NCBI GenBank assembly: GCA_022844105.1
Contig: JALHMJ010000013.1
Coordinates: 1-64,000, forward strand
Source: Hyphomicrobium sp.
GTDB taxonomy: Bacteria; Pseudomonadota; Alphaproteobacteria; Rhizobiales; Hyphomicrobiaceae
DNA length: 64,000 bases
Direction of reading: 5' to 3'
Part shown: positions 54,401 to 62,050 of the stretch, piece by piece
Layout of the letters: each line of letters starts with the position of its first letter
Position numbering within the stretch: the first letter of the stretch is position 1
Notes under the pieces: generated by a model
Told to the model about the DNA's origin: nothing
What the model saw: the letters and a program-made list of their open reading frames with translations, nothing else
Databases searched by the model: none
Translations under genes and position numbers: made by a program

Positions 54401-57400
54401 TCGTGCCCGAAAGCACGCCGGAGTAATTGGCGCGCGGCGTGAATGTGATGCCGCCGTTGAGGAACGTGTCGAGCAGGGTCTCCCGGTCGGCCGGTGCTGC
54501 ACCCGTGGCGGTGACGAGATATCCACCGCCACCTTGTGCCGTCAGCGTGACGCCGCTGGGTGGCGTTCCAGTGAGTGTGCCGATGACGCCCGCCCCATCG
54601 GACGGGACGGTGATCCGCACGGAGAGGGTTTCGGAATTGTCCTCGTCGGCGCTCCGGTTTGGACGGATGGTCAAAGTCGCGGTCGTATCCTCGTCGAACG
54701 TGATGGCGTCGGCACTGACCGTCGGTGCATCGGCGATGGCTTGCACGACGACGCTATGGTTGTAGCTTGTCGTGTTGGTCGATGTATCGTTGTCGGTCGT
54801 CGTTACCGTGACGGCAAGATTGAAGTTCTGGTCCGAGTGAAGCGGCGCCTGGATCGACAACGAATTGAGCGCCGTGCGGATCTGCGCTTCGCTGCCGCCT
54901 GTCAACGTGATCGTTTCCGTGCCGGTGGAAATGAAAGACTGCAGCGTGTTCGAGAGATCTGTGTAAGTGACCTTCGTGCCGGTGGGGAACGCGGAGACCG
55001 TGACAGTGGTCACGCTTTCGGTGCCGTCGAGATCGATCTTGGTATAGCCGATGTTGGACCCGATGCTGACATCGGTATCTTCCTGAATAATCGACGAACC
55101 GGACGGCGTCACGGGGTCTGCCACAGCGGTGACCATCACGGGAACCGATATGTCGATGGAGGTTTCGAGTATGGCGACTTCGCCAGCGCCAGTTTCTGAG
55201 GGTGCGCTTTCGATCGTTGTCACGCGCGCCGAAAGGCTAAACTCGGTATCGAGATGCTGGCGAGCGCCACCCGGCACGAAGACCAACGTCAAATTCGAAA
55301 GAACGTCTTGAATTGCCGCTGTGTTGGCCCCGGAAACGGTGTACGTGCCATTGCCGTTCAAGGTCAGCGTGCCGGAACCGGCGGACGATTCTGTCAAAGT
55401 GAAGCCAGCCGGAACGTTGCCGATGACAACATCCTTGATGCGCTCGGTGCCGTCGGAGTTGTCGGGATGGCCGACAGTAATGGAAATCGGAATGTTCTGG
55501 TCTTCGAGGCCGGCGCCGCTGCCCGTCGCCGTTGGCGTGTCCGCAACGGCGGCCACGCGGATGTTGTGGGTGTAGCTGGAGGTCGTCGTCGCGGCGGCTT
55601 CGGCTTCGCTGGTCGTCTGGTCGACCTTGGTGATGGCGAGGGAGACCGCGATGTTAACGTCGCTGTGCAACGGCGGTTGCAGCGTGAACGTGGCGAGTGT
55701 CGCGCGGATGGCGTCTTCGCTGCCGCCGGCGATGGTGTAGGTCGTGATGCCGGCCGCCGTTGACGGCGTGACCGTCACGCCGGGGCTCGCGGTATAAGTG
55801 ACCGTCGCGGCAGACGGAATGTTGCCGACCACGATCTGCGTGATGGATTCCGAGCCGTCGGCTTTGTCGTTCTGCGTGATGGCAATGTTGGCGCCGAAGA
55901 TCACGCTCGTATCTTCATCGACGGTGCTCGACCCCGTGACCGTCGGCATGTCGGTGACAGGGCGGACCGTGACCGGAACCTGGAATGTCGCATCAGCCTT
56001 GAGCAAGGTTACTTCGCCGCCCGAGAGAACGCTCTCGATGGTGCCGACGCGAACGCCGACGTCGAAGTTCACATCGCTGTCGGTGGGGGCCTGGACTTGC
56101 AGACCCGTGGCGAGGAAGCTTTGGAACTGCGCGGCGGTCGCCGAGCCCGGCGTAAAGGTGTGCACATTGCCGACGACCGACACGGTGATGCCGTTGGGCA
56201 GGCTTGGTGAGTAGATCAGTGTCGCGCCGGCCGGGATGGTGATGGCGGCAAAGTCGTACTGCTCCGAGCCATCCGCATCGATGCGCGAGACCGTGATCGG
56301 CAAGTTGATGGGCTGGTCTTCGAAGCCCGACGCCGAACCCGAGAGCGTCGGACCGTCAGCGACGGCTGACACCGTAATGGTCATCGGAACCGTCTGCGTG
56401 TTCGTCACGCCACCGAGATCTTCGGTCGTCGCGCTCACATTTATCGTAAGATTTTGATCAGTATGCGGCGGCGGCGTCAGCGCGACCGTGGCCAGTTCGG
56501 CACGGATGTCCGCTTCGCTGCCGCTGAGGGTCAGAGAGCCGCCGGCAGGCATGATCACTGTGACCGGCGGTCCACCAGCCGCGGGCGTATAGGTCACGAT
56601 CGTTCCGGCGGTGAAGCCGGACAGGACGACCTGCGTCAACGTTTGAGTCAGTGGGTCATTGATGACGATACTGATATCGTCACCGAACATGACGGCCGTG
56701 TCCTCATCCGTCGCCTGCGGCGGAGCCGTCATTGTCACCGGGTCGGCAACCGGATTGACGAGCACACGGATGGGTGCTGAGGCGATCTCCTGGTCGCCAT
56801 TCGAACCTTCTGTCGCAATGGCGACGATCGTCATGCCGGCAAAGGTGCCGCTCTCGTCGGGCGGCGGCAGAAAATAGACGTTTGGCACTTGCGCAGGGGT
56901 CAATGTGTAGGTCTTGCTGCCGTCAATAGCGACCGTGAATGGATATTCGTTGCCGACGCTATCGGTGATCTTGGCATCGCCATCAACGCCGCGGATTTCG
57001 ACCACGTGGGTTTCGGAGCCATCGAGGAGATCGCCGAACGTTGCGGCAAGTTCATCCAGATGCACGAGTGTGTCTTCGTCTGTTGTTTCTGCGTCGCCCG
57101 TGGCGGTGACAAGGTCGGCGACGGCCTCGACATCAACATGATAATCGTGATGCACCGTTTCCCGGTCGAGGTATCCCGGCAAGGCGGGGTCAACGTTGCG
57201 CTCGATGGTCGTGACATCGATGCCGAGGGTGATGCGGCCGTGGAAATCCTGCGTGGGTGTCACGGACAACGACAGCAGGAGCGCCTGAATATCTGCTGAC
57301 GACCCTGTGATGACGAACGACCCGTCTGGTCGCTGCTCGACGTCCGCACCCGCGATTGTGGTATCCCAAATAAGCGTAGCTCCGGCCGGCAGCCCTGTAA

Positions 57401-58640
57401 TGACGACCTTCTCGACATCTTCCGAACCATCCGGATCGTTCAAGTCGATCGATACCGGCGTTGCAATGCTGACGTCTTCGTCGGTGAACGCGCTGCCGCC
57501 GATCGTTGCCGGATCGGCGACGGCCTCGACCGTAATGCCCACGGAGCCGGAAATGGTGAGTCCGGTTCGCGGATCGCGGAATGAATAGGTGAATTGCGCA
57601 AAGCCGGAATAGCCGGGCGCGGGCGTGAATACGAACTCGCCCTTTGGACCAAAACTCACCGATCCTACACTGGGATCGATCGTGGTTCGCCATGTTGTGA
57701 TCGGCAGCGGCATGATGCCGGGATCGAACAGATTTCCCGTATAGACCGTGTCTTCGACGGCTGCGAAGGCGGCGATGGGTTCAATGGGTGGCCAAATGAT
57801 CGGTGCATAACCACCAAGTTCGAATGGGCTGGCGCCCTCGTCGAGGTCGCGCGACGCGCGGAGATATTCGATATCGCCGAGGAGCCAAAGATGATCAAGG
57901 CTGTCGCCAACCGGCGTCGTCGGACCGACATAAAGCGCGTTGTCATTCGACGATGTTTTTTCACCATTGCGGTGTCCGCGATCCTCATCGCCCAAACCGG
58001 TCAGATGCTTCAGCGCGCTCCCGACAGCGGTATCGACGAGCCGACCACTGGCGCCGGCTTCACCGCGTTTGAGATCATCGCGGCCCCACTGCCGCGTCTC
58101 GACATCGGGAGCATCGAGTCGCCGCAGACCTGGCACACCCAACAGTGACCCTGGAATGGACGTAACCGGCGGGTAGCTGCTGCCGGTTTCTGTCAGGTTC
58201 GCCTGTGTGTCATCTTTGGAATTATCGATGTCCGGCCCGTGCGGGAGGTACTCCGCCAAGGGCCCGGTGCCCGCCCCGCCGCGCTGTAGATCAGCCACGA
58301 CGGACTGGAACAACGCCGCATCGCCATTGAGAATGTCCAGCAGAGTGCCATGTTTATTGTTGAAGGCAGCCGGGATCGCATCCGTGCCCTGCAAGACGAT
58401 CAGCCCGCCTTCGGGAAAGCGCAGACCGAGCAGACCCTCAACTGTGACCGTCACTTTCGCGCCGGCGTGAATGATAAAGTTTACGATCGAAGGGCCGGTG
58501 GCGGGCGTGACCTCAAAGTCGATGACCTCGCGGCGCGCGGGGAGACGTAGCGGCGAAGCGCTTGGTGCCGGGCCGGTTTGATCGCTTTGGGTAAACTGGC
58601 GTTCGGCGTTGATATTGCCGGTGCTGTTCGAGCGATCCAT
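48456..58640 (-). CDS. Giant type I-secreted repeat adhesin (LapA/BapA-like)
   Basis: 3394 residues. There is no signal peptide, as expected for type I export. The N-terminal 300 residues are unique, with a beta segment GAKVTVTVEGLLGLRFPEGG. About 21 cadherin/VCBS-like domains of 90-190 residues follow, each opened by a linker such as QAVADTPSI, EAVADPATI or NPVADPVTM and containing EDT, DxDGSE and sometimes PAGA motifs. The C-terminus has three RTX-type Ca2+-binding nonapeptides (GGADTLNGG, GADADRLVGG, GTGADNLTGG), then DTITDFTTGSGGDALDIA and an end typical of VCA0849-type secretion signals. It probably mediates surface attachment or biofilm. No LapG-like protease or its substrate motif was recognised. 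Confidence 0.9.
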   Translation of the reverse strand: MDRSNSTGNINAERQFTQSDQTGPAPSASPLRLPARREVIDFEVTPATGPSIVNFIIHAGAKVTVTVEGLLGLRFPEGGLIVLQGTDAIPAAFNNKHGTLLDILNGDAALFQSVVADLQRGGAGTGPLAEYLPHGPDIDNSKDDTQANLTETGSSYPPVTSIPGSLLGVPGLRRLDAPDVETRQWGRDDLKRGEAGASGRLVDTAVGSALKHLTGLGDEDRGHRNGEKTSSNDNALYVGPTTPVGDSLDHLWLLGDIEYLRASRDLDEGASPFELGGYAPIIWPPIEPIAAFAAVEDTVYTGNLFDPGIMPLPITTWRTTIDPSVGSVSFGPKGEFVFTPAPGYSGFAQFTYSFRDPRTGLTISGSVGITVEAVADPATIGGSAFTDEDVSIATPVSIDLNDPDGSEDVEKVVITGLPAGATLIWDTTIAGADVEQRPDGSFVITGSSADIQALLLSLSVTPTQDFHGRITLGIDVTTIERNVDPALPGYLDRETVHHDYHVDVEAVADLVTATGDAETTDEDTLVHLDELAATFGDLLDGSETHVVEIRGVDGDAKITDSVGNEYPFTVAIDGSKTYTLTPAQVPNVYFLPPPDESGTFAGMTIVAIATEGSNGDQEIASAPIRVLVNPVADPVTMTAPPQATDEDTAVMFGDDISIVINDPLTQTLTQVVLSGFTAGTIVTYTPAAGGPPVTVIMPAGGSLTLSGSEADIRAELATVALTPPPHTDQNLTINVSATTEDLGGVTNTQTVPMTITVSAVADGPTLSGSASGFEDQPINLPITVSRIDADGSEQYDFAAITIPAGATLIYSPSLPNGITVSVVGNVHTFTPGSATAAQFQSFLATGLQVQAPTDSDVNFDVGVRVGTIESVLSGGEVTLLKADATFQVPVTVRPVTDMPTVTGSSTVDEDTSVIFGANIAITQNDKADGSESITQIVVGNIPSAATVTYTASPGVTVTPSTAAGITTYTIAGGSEDAIRATLATFTLQPPLHSDVNIAVSLAITKVDQTTSEAEAAATTTSSYTHNIRVAAVADTPTATGSGAGLEDQNIPISITVGHPDNSDGTERIKDVVIGNVPAGFTLTESSAGSGTLTLNGNGTYTVSGANTAAIQDVLSNLTLVFVPGGARQHLDTEFSLSARVTTIESAPSETGAGEVAILETSIDISVPVMVTAVADPVTPSGSSIIQEDTDVSIGSNIGYTKIDLDGTESVTTVTVSAFPTGTKVTYTDLSNTLQSFISTGTETITLTGGSEAQIRTALNSLSIQAPLHSDQNFNLAVTVTTTDNDTSTNTTSYNHSVVVQAIADAPTVSADAITFDEDTTATLTIRPNRSADEDNSETLSVRITVPSDGAGVIGTLTGTPPSGVTLTAQGGGGYLVTATGAAPADRETLLDTFLNGGITFTPRANYSGVLSGTNGIRVDAISTEAATGGELAANSFGGPDNTSKTETVTTYIAVTVNPVNDIPVLTNSTTTVQENDGSTFASDPDLIIPIGTRLGLTIVDVDASQGLDFTLTGFPVNAQALAFATTLPGVTTSISIATGTVTITGTNANNVIAVLNSLSITLADDRDENFTVTVNGTVTDNNGATTDTDTFTLTHTVTVQAVADVPTVNVGATTKPAVNEDSGYVTYAVTTTLNDTDGSETYQRVTVAFSTPGSGARPEIQFGTTAGVVFDTATPGQVILTGAAADIDAAMASLQVRPGANNGENITVTVTARAIESAPAEDNNGATAGMGGGISGPEIATPITQTVASFTIPVTPVPEVPTLSIPASASGTEDTTFALGAITVSSVTTDTDNSETRFFEIQQSSYPAGTQFISGGLSVGTVVTPGWLRVTEAQLAALSILPSANYSGTMNLVVRGVVVDTNAAGSVTSTTATQTLPVTVAPDADGVTTPTLSSGVEDNGAIAVGSDINSGMTVVDNATGTGNNSASETITRIVLDFPADTVPQTYTIVPGTASGTAQIAFDSATRAYTITSTIITGATDVAALTQVERAQAETDIRAALAGFTVTMGPAHTDLNGLVSVTATTLDVNGGVANSQDNAFNHAIRVQAVADTPSISVVDPSSFVAEDGANVALTINAGNSADSDNSEILSVRITVPSDELGPIGTIVGTPPVGVTLTNQGGGVYLITATGADNATREAALDSFLNGGGIAFDPRSNWGGALFGTDGIKVEVISTEGASGLEVAATSFGGSDNTSQTETVTDYIDVTVSPVPDAPTIKGNGVGIEDTRIPIPMSITLADKDGSETYVVRITGGVPAGAKIFGAGGLEILPSFGEYALTPADVAALAILPPVNYSSALQGIITLAVETVVTDSDSTGSLSYYFYNNIEVSVTGVADAPGTRTVAVSADEDETIDLGAAIVASAGGNLNSLLVDNDGSEVLSFVIGGLPQGVIPTSAVAGVTYLGNGTWSITAAAMPTLQLPPVSNFSGENPYSGVTVRAVTQELDGDEASSSQWPVTITVSPVINSATVDGLANWNLGVTQAEAASESGIGISLASAANHAYVDDDGSEFVVSYTFDLSSLLADAGIAARLTALDGAGADLDDLVSNHISGPVTYNPAAGTITVLAADIGGIVIDGALFLDSNKDFSIPVTAVVRDEAILSGTPTFVDKVESGTFNVNLIGSADTPTAFATSTSGASGSELALNLGGVSTDTDSALGRALSEDIYYVVAVTNPGAAPALGFTDGSGNVVGLDNGDGTWLFTPADFIGLHILTVDGASGTANLRLTSIAVENDGDTASNTANFTVTVVPGSGGPGGNAPQPPLVSIGTNSGNEDGSITLNVTAGPALGDTSNPSVSVMISNLPAGAQVEGARYNPETGRWVASAALVNSGAVKIIPPADFSGTMNITIEAVATNASLQRATTGATTVPIAVDPVADGVAIFAAPDAGVEDLAVNLDISLAERDVDGSEVIGSNAYVRLSDGATIIGGYPVVAAGDSDATIDGTSLIGFYRVPTSALSGLQLQPAANWHGTVAVEVAAYSTEPVDLTPDADNTQLDVAVFGVTVTASADAPAVSAPISVTGDEDNAISITGLSAALVDNNATNGAEVLSVKISGVAAGTRFSAGSNNGDGSWTIPVAALSTLQITPPLHYSGTMTLTLTAIALELANGDEAQSSVNLVVIVVPKADTVEILAENVAVDVTGSVLLDLNVRTADDNGTNPGENAAESIRITFSSVPTGLSLSAAGGGTITNPSTGTWIFTGSEAQANAIAADVGASASGGTYTVSLSAVTLDGPDTLATPVTDTFQLTVPQVLAGNATANTLTGAAGTQLIFGLGGADTLNGGADADRLVGGTGADNLTGGGGSDRFGFGAGDLGSGVDTITDFTTGSGGDALDIAALLSGFNGGTSVLADFVQITQASGNSTIRIDADGGGDSFQNLVILQGITGLDVNTLRTNGNLIV

Positions 58641-59055
58641 TACGAGGTCCTTTTACGCCGGAGCGCATGCATCCGCAGGTAGGCGGATTTCTGCTGTTTG
58701 CGGAGGACCGTAGAGGACTTATGGTTTCAAGATTGCTAAGTAGACGCCGGATATGTGTCAATTCGCAGTGTCTTACAAATTCATTAAACAAGGCAATTCA
58801 CATTCAATAAGCAGTCAATTCTGGCGTATTCGCTGGGTTTTGTAGTCCCTTTTGCATTTCGGGCGTCAGTTTCACTTCATCTTCAAATAGGTGTTGTCTC
58901 GTCACAGAATAGACGGGCAACCAAGTCTTTGCGATATGTTGCATGTGGCGCTAATTGCGGCGTTAAAAATAGAAAAAACGGCATCCCGCTTGCCGGCGCA
59001 CCACTTTCTCAGGCTTTGGTATTCCGCTGAATGTCGAAATCTCGACGACAATAGT
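58641..59055. other. AT-richer upstream region of the adhesin gene
   Basis: 415 bases without a gene. Markedly richer in A and T than the neighbours (runs such as TTACAAATTCATTAAACAAG and TTAAAAATAGAAAAAA), which fits a strongly regulated promoter region for the adhesin on the minus strand and a target for an AT-binding silencer such as MucR. I cannot place an exact promoter. Confidence 0.5.
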
Positions 59056-59712
59056 TTAGGACTTGGCCGGAGATGGCGGTTGTGGCGGCGGCAGCAATCG
59101 GGTGGCTGCGTGAGCAATCAGCTCGTTCACATCGAGACCGGGCGCGACCTTCTCATAGTCTTCGTCGATCAACAGGCACGCCGCACCGTGGACGAACGTC
59201 CACAGGTTGAGAGCGATATGCATCGGATCGCCGTCCGCGTCGTTGCGGGCGCAGTAGACGGCGACCTGCTCGATGACGTTGGAGAAGCAGGCGCGACCTG
59301 TTTTCTCGACATCCGCGGCGCGCTTCAAAGCGCTGTTGTGCCCGAACATGAGGCGGAACACGGCCGTTTCGTCCATCGCGAACGCGAGATAGGCCTGCCC
59401 CATCGCGATCATGCCGTCGATCGTGCCTTCGCCTTTTGACTGCACGGCTGCAATCGACCGCTCGGCCATGCGGTCAAAACCCTGTTCGACGATGGCTTCG
59501 AGAATTTCCAATTTGTCGCGAAAATGTTTGTAAGGGGCGGCCGTCGATACGCCGGCAACGCGGCAGGCATCCGCGAGTGTGAAATTTTCAGCGCCGTTTT
59601 CGACCAGGAGTTGATGCGATGCATCGATCAGCGCCTGACGCAGATCGCCGTGATGGTAGCGCGGCTTTTTTGCACCTGCTTCGGACGGGCGACGAGATAG
59701 AGGTTCGGACAT
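59056..59712 (-). CDS. TetR/AcrR family transcriptional repressor
   Basis: 218 residues. The N-terminal helix-turn-helix ENFTLADACRVAGVSTAAPY followed by KHFRDKLEILEAI is a standard TetR DNA-binding domain. The C-terminal ligand domain (AMDETAVFRLMFGHNSALKR) is of the WHG/TetR_C_33 type. It is divergent from the RND efflux operon, with a large palindrome between them, so it almost surely represses that operon and itself until a drug or metabolite binds. Confidence 0.93.
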   Translation of the reverse strand: MSEPLSRRPSEAGAKKPRYHHGDLRQALIDASHQLLVENGAENFTLADACRVAGVSTAAPYKHFRDKLEILEAIVEQGFDRMAERSIAAVQSKGEGTIDGMIAMGQAYLAFAMDETAVFRLMFGHNSALKRAADVEKTGRACFSNVIEQVAVYCARNDADGDPMHIALNLWTFVHGAACLLIDEDYEKVAPGLDVNELIAHAATRLLPPPQPPSPAKS

Positions 59713-59769
59713 TTCGAGATCATCGATGATTTGAAGCTCTCCGCAAAGTTAGCGCAATTAACACTTGCT

Positions 59770-59807
59770 AAGTAAGCGTCGCTAACATATGTTAGCTTTG
59801 CTTACTT
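59770..59807. promoter_or_regulatory. Nested palindromic operator for the TetR-type repressor
   Basis: A perfect 16-bp palindrome GCTAACATATGTTAGC (59781-59796) is flanked at 3 bases on both sides by AAGTAAGC and GCTTACTT, which are also complementary. The whole 38-base structure is symmetric apart from the two 3-base spacers. It lies between the divergent repressor and efflux genes, 47 bases before the adaptor start. Probably binds two repressor dimers. Confidence 0.85.
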
Positions 59808-59853
59808 TACAAGCAACCATTGGGCTGCGACGCGTAAAAAGGACGGTTTTTCA

Positions 59854-60987
59854 ATGGCTCACAGTCATGCCAAGCACCTATCTCAAGTCATCCGGACCGG
59901 GCTGGTTCTGGCGGCGGCCGGAGCGCTTGCGGGCTGCGATGCCGGGGCCGCCAATGAGGTGCCGCCAAAACCGCAAGCCGTTGAGACGCAGACGATTTCG
60001 TTGCAGCCCTCGTCGCGCGCATGGAGTTACGTCGGCACCATCAAGGCCCGCTATCAATCAGATCTTGGGTTCCGCGTCGGCGGCAAGGTTGTCGCCCGGC
60101 TCGTCGAAGTTGGCGAGCGCGTCGAGCGAGGGCAGGTTCTCGCTCGGCTCGATCCTGCTGATCTCGAACTCGCACTGGCCTCGCAAGAGGCGGAACTTGC
60201 CGCTGCCACGGCCAGCCGCGATGAAGCCGTCGCATCTCTCGCCCGGTACGACACCTTGTTCAAAGACGGTCATGTATCGAAGGCGGCTCTCGACCAGCGC
60301 GGCTCTGCGGCCGCAGAAGCACGCGCGCGCGTCGACCGGGGACAGCGCAACGTTTCGCTCGCCCGCAATCAGCTCGATTACGCCACGCTCTTTTCTGACG
60401 CGACTGGCGTCGTGACGACCCTACCGGTGGAAGCCGGTCAGGTTGTTGCGGCCGGCCAGCTCGTTGCGAAGGTCGCGCGCCTCGATGCCATTGAAGCGGA
60501 GGTTGCACTTCCCGAACAGGACGTGGAAGCCGTCCGCGGCGCCAAGGCCAACGTCGTGATCTGGGGAGCGAGCCCCGATGACGAGCAGAAATCTTTGACG
60601 GCGCGATTGCGCGAGGTGGCGCCGGACGCCGATCCGATGTCGCGCACATTCCGTGCCCGCTTCGCCCTCGATGCTCCCGGACCTGACGCCACCCTTGGTC
60701 GGACGGCCACCGTTCGGCTGCGAGCCGGCCAATCCGACAACGTCGCTGTTCTTCCTATATCGGCGGTTGTCAACGAGGGCAGAGGAGCGGTCGTTTGGGT
60801 CGTATCGGCCGATGGAACGCGCGCCGCACCCCGTCCCGTTACGATCCATTCGCTGGAGAACGGCCGTGTGCTGGTTTCGTCCGGCCTCAGCAACGGCGAC
60901 CAAGTCGTTGTGCTCGGTGTGCATCTGCTCGATCCCGGCAAACCGATCCGATCCATTGCATCGCGCACTGCCACCAGCCAGAACTAA
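59854..60987 (+). CDS. RND efflux periplasmic adaptor lipoprotein
   Basis: 377 residues with a lipobox AGALAGC (Cys28). The membrane-fusion fold shows KARYQSDLGFRVGGKVVARL and EVGERVERGQVLARLDPADL, a coiled hairpin (LASQEAELAAATASRDEAVA), and DATGVVTTLPVEAGQVVAAG. It links the inner-membrane pump to an outer-membrane channel, which is not encoded here. It heads the operon controlled by the divergent TetR-type repressor and is followed after 13 bases by the reductase gene. Confidence 0.92.
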   Translation: MAHSHAKHLSQVIRTGLVLAAAGALAGCDAGAANEVPPKPQAVETQTISLQPSSRAWSYVGTIKARYQSDLGFRVGGKVVARLVEVGERVERGQVLARLDPADLELALASQEAELAAATASRDEAVASLARYDTLFKDGHVSKAALDQRGSAAAEARARVDRGQRNVSLARNQLDYATLFSDATGVVTTLPVEAGQVVAAGQLVAKVARLDAIEAEVALPEQDVEAVRGAKANVVIWGASPDDEQKSLTARLREVAPDADPMSRTFRARFALDAPGPDATLGRTATVRLRAGQSDNVAVLPISAVVNEGRGAVVWVVSADGTRAAPRPVTIHSLENGRVLVSSGLSNGDQVVVLGVHLLDPGKPIRSIASRTATSQN

Positions 60988-61000
60988 CGGAGTAAAACCA

Positions 61001-62029
61001 ATGTCGAGCGGATTGGTCGTCGTGACCGGCGGATCGGGTTTCATCGCCAAGCATATCGTGCTGCAGCTTCTCGACTCCGGCTATAGCGTACGCGCCACGG
61101 TTCGTTCGCCAGCGCGGCAGGCGGAATTGCGGTCCGCCATGCGGGCGCATGCGCGTGATGCATACGGTGTCGACCACCGGCTCAGCTTCGCACAGCTTGA
61201 TCTCGACAACGACGACGGCTGGGAGGCAGCATTAGCCGGCACCAACGCACTAATCCATACGGCTTCGCCCTTTCCGCTCGTGCAGCCCAGGGATGAGAAC
61301 GATGTCATTCGGCCGGCGGTCGAGGGAACTCTCAGAGCCTTGCGCGCGGCAAAGAAGGCTGGCGTTACGCGGGTGGTGCTGACGTCGTCTGGCCTTGCGG
61401 TGATGCTCGCCAACAAGGGCAGCAATGCCGCACGCGACGAGAGCGACTGGAGCGATGTCAACGATCCGCGCGCGAATCCCTATGCCAAATCGAAGACGCT
61501 CGCCGAGCGGGCGGCGTGGCGGTACGTCGAGACAGACGCACCCGAAACACAACTAACCGTCATCAATCCGGGCTTCGTTATTGGCGCTCCCCTGGATACG
61601 GCTTTCGGCACGTCGCTGCGGGTCATTCAGCGCATCCTTGAAGCGAAAGATCCGATGTTGCCGAACTTCGGCTTTCCCGTCGTCGATGTGCGCGACATCG
61701 CAGCCATGCATGTCGCTGCGCTGACGCGACCGGGCACAGCCGGTAAGCGCTATCTCGGCGGCGATGAATTCGTATGGTTTCCGCAAATGGCGCAAATTCT
61801 CAAAGGCGCATTTCCCGAACGCGGAATCGTCACGCGGCGGGCGCCGAATTTCATTATTCGGGTCTTGGCGCTCTTCGACAAGGAAATCGGCACCATCATT
61901 CCAAATCTCGACGATCGCATCGATGTAACTGCGGATCGAGCGCGACGAGAACTGGACATGACTTTCAGGCCGGCAGCCGATGCCATCGTTTCGGCGGGCC
62001 GCTATATCATCGACAACAAACTCGTCTAG
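61001..62029 (+). CDS. NAD(P)-dependent reductase, dihydroflavonol-4-reductase-like (extended SDR)
   Basis: 342 residues; GGAG lies about eight bases before the ATG. The nucleotide-binding motif TGGSGFIA at 9-16 and the catalytic Tyr161/Lys165 in NPYAKSK are those of extended short-chain reductases; TVRSPARQAEL after the second strand suggests NADP. It is placed between the adaptor and the pump of an RND system, which is uncommon. It may modify the exported compound or detoxify aldehydes and ketones. A frame open further upstream is a shadow of the adaptor gene. Confidence 0.9.
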   Translation: MSSGLVVVTGGSGFIAKHIVLQLLDSGYSVRATVRSPARQAELRSAMRAHARDAYGVDHRLSFAQLDLDNDDGWEAALAGTNALIHTASPFPLVQPRDENDVIRPAVEGTLRALRAAKKAGVTRVVLTSSGLAVMLANKGSNAARDESDWSDVNDPRANPYAKSKTLAERAAWRYVETDAPETQLTVINPGFVIGAPLDTAFGTSLRVIQRILEAKDPMLPNFGFPVVDVRDIAAMHVAALTRPGTAGKRYLGGDEFVWFPQMAQILKGAFPERGIVTRRAPNFIIRVLALFDKEIGTIIPNLDDRIDVTADRARRELDMTFRPAADAIVSAGRYIIDNKLV

Positions 62030-62050
62030 CCGCGCAGGCGGGAGGTCTAA

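Noticed and set aside
58891-59439. Plus-strand frame opposite the TetR-type gene
   Set aside because: Antisense to a clear TetR-family regulator and extends into the AT-rich adhesin upstream region without a start signal.
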